The position numbers and the translations under genes are program-made. Of a stretch of DNA of 64,000 nucleotides, positions 43,632 to 52,729 are shown piece by piece. The stretch is taken from assembly GCA_020747065.1 (NCBI GenBank), contig JAGMVK010000020.1, positions 930,001 to 994,000 on the forward strand. The letters are read 5' to 3'. This DNA comes from Cadophora sp. MPI-SDFR-AT-0126. Lineage: Eukaryota; Ascomycota; Leotiomycetes; Helotiales; Ploettnerulaceae. The notes below the pieces were generated by a model. It did no database searches. It was not told the DNA's origin and saw only the letters and a list, made by a program, of their open reading frames with translations. Every line of letters begins with the position of its first letter. The stretch's first letter is position 1.

Positions 43632-45473
43632 ATGTCCTCAGCCTATTCTTACCGACCATTAGCCAAAGCGCGAGCAGAGATCCGGCTGCTCACGTTAGAC
43701 CTTCCACCCGCACCCTTCAGAGAGGTTCAACGCGAGCCTGAAGCTCACGCTCGCCGCATAATATCATGCTCGCTTGGTCTTGTCTCTCTCGACGAAAGGC
43801 CTTCCTATAAAGCGCTGTCCTACGCCTGGGGCGCTTTGGCGTCCCCGAAGTATCCGATTCTGGTTGACGGCGATACCGTTCTGGTCTCACGGAACCTTCA
43901 TGAGGCCTTAGAGTTGCTCCAGACACTTCCCTATATCCCTGCCCTCTGGATCGATGCTGTGTGCATTAACCAAGCAGACGACGACGAGAAGAGCACGCAG
44001 GTACCCTTGATGCATCGCATTTACAGCGAAGCAGAAGAGGTTCTCATCTGGCTCGGCCCTGCAATGGACCAAAGTACAGAAACCATTCAATTACTTGTCG
44101 GCTGGGCACACAGATATTCGGCTTTTCTCGAAGAGCATGGCGTTGATGGCGTCTACCCTGATACGCCACTACGAGACCTCATGATCCAAATCAATGACGG
44201 TTTCCCAGTAGGCACATGGATTGGGCCAGTTGCGAGATTGTTCGGACGACCATGGTGGCACCGTGTCTGGGTCATGCAGGAAGTCATTCTTGCAAAGAGA
44301 GCGGTTGTTCATTGCGGTGACACAAAGATTGCCTGGAGCGACATTCAGCGAGTTATCGAGATGTTTTCGTATCCGGATGCCTACTATGATTTGGACCTTA
44401 TGGCACTTGCGCTGCAGATCTGCCAGAAAGCCCATATAAGGAGGTTGCATCTCGACTACTTGGGTCGCTACCGGGACTGGTCACCTGGGCTTTCCTGGGA
44501 GGAGCTGCTAGGTATCACTTGCGAATGGCCCTTTATGCCAGAGGCAACCGACGAGCGTGACCGTATATATGGTCTCATGGGCTTGCTGCTAAAAGAAGAA
44601 CGCGTCAAGGTTCCAGTGGACTACTCCAGTAGGTCGACGGTTGCAAGAATAGCTTTTGAGGTGAGCTGCGTCGTGATCGGACGGACGGGCCCAAGATGCA
44701 TGATATACTGCAACGATGCACGCCCTCGGCCTTCTGATCTTCCCACTTGGGCTCCAAACTGGTATTCCTGCCAATCAGACAAATTTCACGCCTGGAATGA
44801 CGTCTATGACGCTGCCAAGGGCACGATCTGGACTCCAAGGTTGCTTTCCATGCCATTCGCGAATCCGAAACTCAAGCTGAGCGGAATGCTGATAGGTCAT
44901 ATCGGAGAGACATTGACAAAGGACGTGAGGTCGTTTTCCGATAGCAAGTCGACATTGCAGAGTCTTCAGTCATGGGAATCTGAATTTGCTTCTGCTTTGC
45001 GGAAGACAGCGGATGCGGGGTGTACGAGGGCCGCTGCGAGCTTCTGCGACAGGCTATGGTGGCTCGCCATAATGGGCACTCCATCCTCAGGCCGTGGGCC
45101 TGTTACCGACTTTGAGCGAAGACAACTGCTGGCCGCATACGAGGTCTTCGTGGGGATCAGAAAGCCCCCTGATTCTTTGGATATTACCAAACGTCAGGAC
45201 TGGTATGAAGAGGAATCGGCGTTCTACCGGAAGGCTCTCAAGTTCGACAAATATCGCCCATTTGTGACTTCGAATGGATGCCCTGGACTAGGGCAGGCAA
45301 GTGTTCAAGTGGATGATAGAGTGGTAATATTCCACGGCTGCTCCGTACCGTTCACCATACGCCAACAAGAAGATGGCGATTACCATTTGAGTGGACCTTC
45401 TTATGTCTTGGGTGTCATGGATGGGGAAGCGATGGAAAGTGGTCCGGACTTCCAGGAAATTGTCCTGGTCTAG
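43632..45473 (+). CDS. HET-domain (heterokaryon incompatibility) protein
   Basis: A single exon encodes 613 residues. The three HET blocks are clear: Y-K-A-L-S-Y-A-W-G (residues 59-67), L-W-I-D-A-V-C-I-N-Q (105-114) and R-I-Y-S-E-A-E-E-V-L-I-W-L-G (129-142). HET proteins trigger programmed cell death when genetically different fungal cells fuse; many are of unknown specificity. The rest is helical with the R-D-R-I-Y-G-L segment common after this domain, then a C-terminal beta-rich part (V-D-D-R-V-V-I-F-H-G). No NACHT, WD or ankyrin module is present. The start at 43632 was chosen for its context and because family-like sequence starts soon after; an upstream in-frame start at 43467 would add 55 unrelated residues. 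Confidence 0.92.
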   Translation: MSSAYSYRPLAKARAEIRLLTLDLPPAPFREVQREPEAHARRIISCSLGLVSLDERPSYKALSYAWGALASPKYPILVDGDTVLVSRNLHEALELLQTLPYIPALWIDAVCINQADDDEKSTQVPLMHRIYSEAEEVLIWLGPAMDQSTETIQLLVGWAHRYSAFLEEHGVDGVYPDTPLRDLMIQINDGFPVGTWIGPVARLFGRPWWHRVWVMQEVILAKRAVVHCGDTKIAWSDIQRVIEMFSYPDAYYDLDLMALALQICQKAHIRRLHLDYLGRYRDWSPGLSWEELLGITCEWPFMPEATDERDRIYGLMGLLLKEERVKVPVDYSSRSTVARIAFEVSCVVIGRTGPRCMIYCNDARPRPSDLPTWAPNWYSCQSDKFHAWNDVYDAAKGTIWTPRLLSMPFANPKLKLSGMLIGHIGETLTKDVRSFSDSKSTLQSLQSWESEFASALRKTADAGCTRAAASFCDRLWWLAIMGTPSSGRGPVTDFERRQLLAAYEVFVGIRKPPDSLDITKRQDWYEEESAFYRKALKFDKYRPFVTSNGCPGLGQASVQVDDRVVIFHGCSVPFTIRQQEDGDYHLSGPSYVLGVMDGEAMESGPDFQEIVLV

Positions 45474-46140
45474 AGGGTGAGCTTCAGAGCTAGATCTTCT
45501 CATTAATCTGATCGAACAAAATAATTCAATTCCCTTTGCAATGGGACGGTGTTAAAAGGCTCGCTTCAATCGTACTCCTGCGCACAATGCAGAGCTTCGG
45601 ACAGCATGGCAGATAACGTCCATCCCTTAAATGCAACAGGGAAAAACCAAAACGGCTATGCTTACCATAATTAGGAAGCTAGAGGGGTAATGACTGTAAT
45701 CGTCTATGGAGCGTAACCGCCTTTTGAGAATTTGAGAAAAAAGGGTCAAGGCACGCTAGACCTAGAAAAGAGCGAGAGCTCTCACTGGTATCACGGGGTC
45801 AGTAAGCATGCATCTGTCTGGCATTACCAAGTAAATGTCACAATTAGAGAATAGGATGGCAGTCATTTTATATGTTCGTGATGGTTTTCAATTGAGAGGT
45901 AAATACTTCGTGGATCTACATGCATGACGTATGCACGCCGAGCGTAAGCAACATCCGGGCAGCAGCGAAACTTGATCTAATGTTTGCCCGCTTCTTGTCG
46001 TCGTCAACTTGCAAATAGGCAGCAATATTCCAACGGGAATATATATGGAAAAATCTGACAAGTCTTGGATTATATCTTTACGCGGGGCAGAACCTCTCAC
46101 TGAGTGACCAAATACACTGATTTTAGCAACTCTTACTTTA
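45474..46140. other. Intergenic region, no supported gene
   Basis: Spacer between two same-strand genes; it holds the promoter of the beta-lactamase-like gene. Nothing else was recognised. Confidence 0.5.
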
Positions 46141-47619
46141 ATGACTTTGAAAATGGTTAGCGACGGAGATTTCTTTGCAAGACTTGAGAGTCTAATCAGA
46201 TCTCAAACCAAAGATGGGAAATCAGTCGAGGAACTTGCTACAGAGCTGGGGGCACCAATTGTGTCCGTTGGGATTTTAGATGCGGGAAAACCGACAAGCA
46301 AGATCTACGGAACTGCCCAGCAAGGCACAAATCCCCAACCTGAGAAACACTCCACGATTTTCAACATAGACACTCTGTTCCAAGCATGCAGCATATCCAA
46401 ACCAATCACAGCTCTCGCAGTCATCAAGCTCTGCCAGGAAGGAACACTAGACCTTGACGCACCACTCCCCCGATACCTCACCGATGAGCAACTCTCCTGG
46501 ATCTCAAACCCCAAAACCCTCCCCCTCGTCTCCCAAATCACCATCCGCCACCTCCTCTCCCACACAGCCGGCCTCTCCGGCCACGGCTTCGCCGGCTACC
46601 CGCACCAACCCCTCCCCTCCCTCCAACAAATCCTCCAGGGCAAGCCACCCGCCAACAACGAACCCATCACCATGTCTCTCTTCCCCGGCCAGAAGTTCTG
46701 CTACTCGGGTGGCGGCTTCCAGGTCATTCAGCTCATCCTCGAGTCTAAACTCCAGAAACCGTTTCATGAGATCATGCATGAAGTCATCCTTAAACCGCTG
46801 GAGATGACGAGGAGTACGTATGAGTTTATACCTTCGGAGGAGAAGAATTATGCGCCGGCGCACCTAACAGGTAATTTGAAATCTGACCCTGATTTCCACC
46901 TCATGGTCGAGTCCGCCGCCGCCGGCCTCTGGACCACACCCGAGGATCTGCTCAAAGCTGTGTACGCCGTGCAGCGATCCCTGGATTCAAGTGCCACTGA
47001 TCTCCTGGAAGCTGAATGGGCGAAGAAAATGTTGACTGAGGTCGAGGACAACGGCATGGCGCTAGGCTGGATGGCGAAGAAAGGGACGGGAGTCTTTGCG
47101 CATGCGGGTGATAATCTGCCGGGGTATGTGTGTTATGTGGCTGGGTTTGCGGATTTCGGACCATTGAGTAAAAAGGATGGAAAGAGTCAAATTGAGATCC
47201 CAAAATATTGCGGCGCTGCTGTTATGACGAGCTCGGCGCTTGGCGGGCCGCTGAGGAGGAGGCTTATTCACGCAATTGCTTATCTGAAGGGCTGGCCGGT
47301 CCTGTATCCTAGACCTGTTCTTCCATTCATGGATAGGCAGGCGGTTGTGGATCCGCGAGCCAATGAGTGGTGTGGGAGTTGGGGGAAGGGAAGATGGGTT
47401 CTTGAAGCTGAAGGAGAAGGCTTAACGTTGAAATGCGGGTCGTTTCCCGAGGTATCGTTGGTAACAGCTGCGATACCGCCGTATGTGTATGATGAAGGGA
47501 AGTCGATTGATTTGATAGCTGATGGGTTAGAGACGATGATACGATTGGGCTGGAATGACGGGAAGAGGATTGTTGAGATTTGGCAGGATGATGATACGGA
47601 GACGCTGGAACAAAGTTGA
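46141..47619 (+). CDS. Serine beta-lactamase-like hydrolase (class C fold)
   Basis: A single exon encodes 492 residues. The penicillin-binding-protein/beta-lactamase fold is shown by the S-x-x-K motif Ser84-Ile-Ser-Lys87, the Tyr188-Ser-Gly motif in C-Y-S-G-G-G-F-Q, and H-A-G-D-N near residue 323 where bacterial enzymes have K-T-G. Between them lie the family-typical T-I-R-H-L-L-S-H-T-A-G-L-S-G-H and H-E-I-M-H-E-V-I-L-K-P-L-E-M-T. Fungal members hydrolyse esters, amides or lactams and take part in secondary metabolism or detoxification. No signal peptide is visible, so the enzyme is probably intracellular. Translation could also begin at Met5 (46153). The C-terminal 100 residues form an extra beta domain, as in longer family members. 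Confidence 0.9.
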   Translation: MTLKMVSDGDFFARLESLIRSQTKDGKSVEELATELGAPIVSVGILDAGKPTSKIYGTAQQGTNPQPEKHSTIFNIDTLFQACSISKPITALAVIKLCQEGTLDLDAPLPRYLTDEQLSWISNPKTLPLVSQITIRHLLSHTAGLSGHGFAGYPHQPLPSLQQILQGKPPANNEPITMSLFPGQKFCYSGGGFQVIQLILESKLQKPFHEIMHEVILKPLEMTRSTYEFIPSEEKNYAPAHLTGNLKSDPDFHLMVESAAAGLWTTPEDLLKAVYAVQRSLDSSATDLLEAEWAKKMLTEVEDNGMALGWMAKKGTGVFAHAGDNLPGYVCYVAGFADFGPLSKKDGKSQIEIPKYCGAAVMTSSALGGPLRRRLIHAIAYLKGWPVLYPRPVLPFMDRQAVVDPRANEWCGSWGKGRWVLEAEGEGLTLKCGSFPEVSLVTAAIPPYVYDEGKSIDLIADGLETMIRLGWNDGKRIVEIWQDDDTETLEQS

Positions 47620-48544
47620 CAGCATGTCTTGATGTCCACGGCCCTCTCTTTCCTCTTGTATCTAGAACTAAAAGACCAGAGATCTATTGCCGAAGAGGAA
47701 GCGGAGTTTTATTTCGTGCGATTCATCTCACGAGACATCACTTGATTATATAGAAGGAGTTCTTGAGGATGATGTGTCGGCTTTCTATCATTCATTCGGC
47801 ATGATTTGATTAAGATTAGGGTCGGCGGTGAAGGTCATTGGTGCCGTATTATGATCCGTTGTTTATTTATTTGCTTATTTATTTAGAAGCTCGCTTCGGA
47901 CTATAACCCTCCCCGTCTTTTCACCCCTCCCTCTTCCCCCAGGGCTTTTCCTTCAACTCCCATATATGGCTTCCGCAGCAAAAAAGACCTAGAATGACAT
48001 TTAAAAGGCTAGTGTCTCTGAGCTGCTTAATGAATGTAAATCGTATGAGAGGCCTTTGGAATCGGTGACCTCAAATCCGACTGAACTTGGACCTCAACCA
48101 GTGAGAGATACATGAAGACTGACAAAAAAACACGATATCTATATGCAATCTCAATTTTCAAGTTTCGGTTTTATTCTCATCTGTTTTGATATCGTTAGTT
48201 GAACGACACAGGTGTATCAGCCTCCAACCAAGATATCGTCAAATCCTCGGTACACCGTCCTTGGCAGTGGACACAATCCACCCCTTCCCAGGATGATGCT
48301 ATCCACAATTCCACTTTTGACTCCACATTCGAGCAAAAATAACATTATCAGACCCTCTTTCAGAATTGATACGAAACGATAGGAGATAAGCTTTTTGGCT
48401 ACATCTTCTGCTTGTCCCGCTGCAATCGAAGGTAAAACGTCGACTGTCTTGTTCCTTGATTCTTCAATTCACTGTATCGGTTTTTCTCCAGTCGTTATTC
48501 TCTCGAATACACCTAGGCGTTAAGACGAACTTCCCTACTGTATC
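47620..48544. other. Intergenic region, no supported gene
   Basis: It contains T-rich stretches (TTTATTTATTTG near 47863-47885) and the promoter of the second CE5 gene. No gene is seen. Confidence 0.45.
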
Positions 48545-49648
48545 ATGCAGCTTCTTAACCCAACCCTCGCTCTTGTCTTCCTTCCTTTCACCTTGGCATC
48601 GCAAGTCACCACTCTCTCAACACGTGCAGACTCAGATTGCACATCAACACGCATCTTCCTCGCCAAAGGCAACAACGAGCCCTACCCCGGCCGACAAGGC
48701 AAACTCGTCAACTCGATCTGCTCCGGTCTATCCAGCTGCTCTTACGAAGACATCCTCTTCTACAACCCCGTCGAATCCGTCTACTGCGATTCCGTGTTCG
48801 AGGGCACAGCGAACGGTATTAATCAGATCATCGCATATAACAAGAGATGTCCCGATACGAGTCTGGTGATCAGTGGGTACTCGCAGGGAGCCCATATTGT
48901 GGGAGATATTCTTGGTGGAGGGGGAGGGACTTTCTTTCAAGGGTGTGTTCAGGGTGCTAATGAACCGCTGGATGTCAATTCTGCGGCGGCGAAGAAAAGT
49001 GAGTTCACTGTTTTCGTACATGATCCTCTTGCTAACGAGTCTCAAGTTTCCGCTGTATTGATCTGGGCCTCTACTAGACATACTGCCTCGCAGCCATACA
49101 ACGTCTTCAGTGGTGCAGACAGTCAAGGACTCTTTCCCCGCCCGGAATTCCAACTCGCGGCTTTGACTCAATGGACTTCTGTGTTACATGATTACTGCGT
49201 GTCGACTGATCCTATCTGTGCTGGTGGAGATGTGGGAGCGACGCACCTGAATTATTTCGACCTGTACTCTGATGTTGCTGCGGAGTGGGTGAAGAGTCAG
49301 CTTGGATCTGCGGCTGAAGCAACATCTGTGGTTTCTAGCATCTCGTTAGCTACGAGCAGTGAAGATGCTAGCTCATCGACTTCGAGCTTAGAGGCTACAA
49401 GCTTGACTGTTTCTGCCATTCCAACGCCGACGAAAATTGTGGATGTCACTGTTAGCTCTGCGGCAGTTTCGCTGACTTCGACGACATCGATTTCGGGAAC
49501 ATCGACCTCACCAGTCTCTTCAATACCGGCATCAGCCAACGCGGAGAGTACGACTTCAACTTCGTCTTCGGGTGGTGCGGCTCCTACAACGTATGGATTT
49601 AAACTATTAGGATTAGCTGTTGCCGGTTCATTCGTTGCATACGTTTGA
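48545..49648 (+). CDS. CE5 cutinase/acetylxylan-esterase-like protein with GPI-type tail (second copy)
   Basis: The locus can be read straight through, but a 48-nt in-frame intron (48999-49046, GTGAGT ... CTAAC ... CAAG) fits the position and phase of the intron in the paralogue at 3.5-4.5 kb. Removing it gives about 351 residues. There is a signal peptide (1-18), a CE5 domain with the nucleophile motif G-Y-S-Q-G-A-H, an Asp in S-T-D-P-I-C and a His in A-T-H-L-N-Y, a Ser/Thr-rich linker of about 90 residues, and a hydrophobic GPI-type end nearly the same as the paralogue's (G-L-A-V-A-G-S-F-V-A-Y). It should be a surface-bound esterase for cutin or acetylated polysaccharide. The gene converges on the sugar transporter gene, 144 bp away. 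Confidence 0.9.
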   Translation: MQLLNPTLALVFLPFTLASQVTTLSTRADSDCTSTRIFLAKGNNEPYPGRQGKLVNSICSGLSSCSYEDILFYNPVESVYCDSVFEGTANGINQIIAYNKRCPDTSLVISGYSQGAHIVGDILGGGGGTFFQGCVQGANEPLDVNSAAAKKSEFTVFVHDPLANESQVSAVLIWASTRHTASQPYNVFSGADSQGLFPRPEFQLAALTQWTSVLHDYCVSTDPICAGGDVGATHLNYFDLYSDVAAEWVKSQLGSAAEATSVVSSISLATSSEDASSSTSSLEATSLTVSAIPTPTKIVDVTVSSAAVSLTSTTSISGTSTSPVSSIPASANAESTTSTSSSGGAAPTTYGFKLLGLAVAGSFVAYV

Positions 49649-49792
49649 CCACATTTACGGGAAGATTCTCTGAACCCGGCCGAGATCATACATATTTATC
49701 CCTAAGATACAAGTGCGGCTCTTTTGTAATCCTCACAATCATAAGCGGCGTTTTGAACCCAGCTTACAACACATGTCCATTCCTGGCACAAT

Positions 49793-51363
49793 TCAATCCT
49801 TCCTCTCCACCTCAACATGCTCAATGTTGCCCTTCCCAGTAGCAGCTTCAGCCGCAAGTGGATCTGACAGAGCATGGGGAACAAGCTGATCACCAAATAA
49901 CTCATCCATCTGCTCAAGCGTCTTGCCCTTCGTCTCGGGATAGAAAAAGATATAACACACCGTGGCGATGACACCGAAGATGAAGAAGACGTAAAAGTAC
50001 TTGAAGCCAATATTCGTAAGTGCCTTTGGCGAGATCTGAGCAAACACTAAATTGAGCGTCCAATTCGTAAAAGTCGACAGCGAGTTACCCTTTGCGCGGA
50101 TATCGACGGGGAAGATCTCGGCGGGGTACACCCAGGAGATGATGCCGGTGGGTGTATAGAAGAAACTGAATACGAAGTTCATGGCGACCATTGCTCGAAG
50201 CTGATCTTTCGATGCACTTTCCAAATGTTGAGATAGAGCGGCGTTGACGACGAGAGCCAAAGCACAACCAGCTGCACTAATAATGAGGGGCTTGACACGA
50301 CCAACGCGATCGAGCAGCCAGAGACCGATGGTGCAGTAGACGATGGACAAGGCTCCGCTGATACCGATGATCATCAATGATTCCTGAGTATTAATCCCGA
50401 GGGTCTCGTAAATGCGAGGTCCGTAGTAGTTGATCACATTGATCCCAGAGAGAGGACCAAAAGCCTGTACTCCACATCCGAGAAAGAGACGGCGGCGCCA
50501 GGATGCCTTCTGGAAGATCGAGGACCAGGTAATTTTGTTGGCGCTTCGGTCTGCCTGGATGACATCGCGAATCTCACGGAACTCGAGCTCGACATATTCG
50601 CTATTGCTTCCTGTTGCGTCGTCGTGGAGAGCGTGGAGTGTGGCGAGGGCTTCTTCGTGGCGGTCTTGCTCCATCAGCCACCTTGGTGATTCTTGAAGGA
50701 ACCAAATTCCACCAAGAAGGATCAGTGCAGGAACGCATTGAAAGGCAAGTGGGAATCTCCCTGAATATTGTCAGAATACTCTTCGAAAAGAGAAGTCGAG
50801 GTTTTGCTCACATTGAAGATCAGTATCCGAGAAAGAGCATCCATATCCAAGCCACTGGGCAACAAAGAATCCCCAACTCAACATCCATTGCAGCAGACCA
50901 GATAGCACACCACGATGCTGCGCCTCTGCAATTTCCCCCGCATACATCGGTACGGTCGATGACAGAATACCAACCGCAACACCGGCAATAAATCGACCAA
51001 TTATAAGCATAACCATGCTGACAGCGCCAGCTTGTAGAGCACAGCCGAAAGCTGCGATCAGGGAACCTAGAGCAATGGACTTCTTTCTTCCCAATTTGTC
51101 GGCGACGAAAAAGTTGATTATTGTGCCGAGAATCGCACCACCTTGGAAGGAGGAGACGACGCCTCCCTGAACATCATCGCTTGGTTTGTTGAAGTAATCG
51201 ACGAAACGAGGCTGCGCGAGGGTTGATGTGATGATACCAGAGTCGTAGCCGAAGAGGAATCCTTTTGAGCCTTTAGCCAAGTTCAATTGGGACAATGCGT
51301 TCAGTAATACATACCTCCAATAGCCAGGAAGACGGCAGAACCGATAGTAGCAGCTTTGCCCAT
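49793..51363 (-). CDS. MFS sugar transporter
   Basis: Three exons (51315-51363, 50812-51270, 49793-50760) with introns of 44 and 51 nt encode 491 residues. It is a twelve-helix major facilitator of the sugar porter family: F-G-Y-D-S-G near the start, D-K-L-G-R-K-K-S between helices 2 and 3, P-E-S-P-R-W-L in the central loop, and P-E-T-K-G-K-T-L-E-Q-M-D at the C-terminus. The tiny first exon encodes only M-G-K-A-A-T-I-G-S-A-V-F-L-A-I-G, restoring the first helix. It imports a sugar by proton symport across the plasma membrane; the sugar is not determined by sequence alone. It is transcribed away from the rhamnosidase gene, so a rhamnose or rhamnoside substrate is a reasonable guess. Confidence 0.93.
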
Positions 51364-52729
51364 GATGAAGTTGTATTCCGTAACGACTTGGAGATATTTT
51401 GCTGAAGTTCAGTATTTCGATGAGTACCCCGCAATGAGCTCAAGTCTGGACCTGGAGTCTGGAGATTCCCCAAAGCTGGGGAAGATCAACACTTTTATCC
51501 TCGATGATGCAAACCATCGATCGTCCCTGTCAAAAAACTTTCTCGATCAATCCCTGCTTCGGACTTTTCATTCAGGGTAAAGCCCGTTGCTTCTCGGTAT
51601 AATAACCAACGAGCAAAACATGATTGTCTCGAATGTGGAAGTCGAGAACTGACTCGAATAGTATGTTGTGGCAAGCCAGTGCGGCGACATCTTGATGCTA
51701 TTGGCTCTATCACCGCCTCTAGTACGGCCCCTCTTTTCATGCTTCCTTCCACGTCCCAAGCCGGTCGTGACAAATTTCTTAGTCCACTGCGTCCACCCCC
51801 GCTTTCCATTACCGTCCACTACTCCTGACACATGTGTGTAAAAAGTGACCAGGGTAGCCGACGAGCCGCCGAATTCTTGATCGCAGTCTGCTGTACCGAT
51901 TTGATGCTCGCCCTCTCGTGCTCTTTTGTCCCTTTGACTTCTCCACAAACATTGTGGCTTGAAAAGACTCGTGAAGGCCCGATTCCTGCACCACTTTGAC
52001 TCCTCCACAAACATTATGGCTTGAACAGATTCTCGAAGGGCCGATTCTTGTAAACACCGCATCCCTGAATGTTGGGTGATGATGAGAAACATTGATATTG
52101 AATTCGACTATTCTGACTAGATGATTGATTCTACTGGTACACCAATGTGACAACTACTTATTTTAAACCTGAAGGGGGTATGGGAGCACGTGTGCAGTAC
52201 ACTGAAGGACAACAATCGAGGAAGTCCGCCGCTAGATGGACTTGACTTATACATTCTTACTTTGAATCAAGAAGTATCGACATCAGCATTGCATGTTGGA
52301 GAAATGACAGGCCACTTCATCCGAAGTCATCGTTGTTCGTATTTCAAAATCTCATTTAGAGACCATTATTTCCTTCCAGAATCGCTCAGATCTCAGATGA
52401 GCATCTGAAGCTATTAGAACCCACGGAGAAGCATATCGAAGTCAACACGGCTTGCTCTAACTTACTCAGCCCAACTGTGGGAGCCAAGAGTAAAGGTTTA
52501 AAGTTATCCATTTAAACAAAAGCTTCAGTTTTTAGCTTCAGATCCATCCACTCACGGTTTCCAAGATTTCTTAAACTGGCAGGATCCTGCTAGAGGTTTA
52601 CATGTTATGTTTGTCGTTAGCAGTGAGACTAAAGCTAACAAAAAGGGCAAGAAAAGCTTACGATATCACTTCAACTTACTTCGAATTAGAATGCGTCAAT
52701 TTCTAAGTTCCAAGTTGGAATGAAGGAGT
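51364..52729. other. Divergent promoter region between transporter and rhamnosidase
   Basis: At least 1.4 kb separate the two divergent genes. It contains a 57-nt direct duplication (listed) and no supported gene. Confidence 0.5.
51932..52050. repeat. Direct duplication of about 57 nt, period 62
   Basis: Copies at 51932-51988 and 51994-52050 share CTCCACAAACATT and TGGCTTGAA blocks and differ by about six substitutions, mostly transitions. The pair lies in the spacer between the transporter and rhamnosidase genes. Confidence 0.85.
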
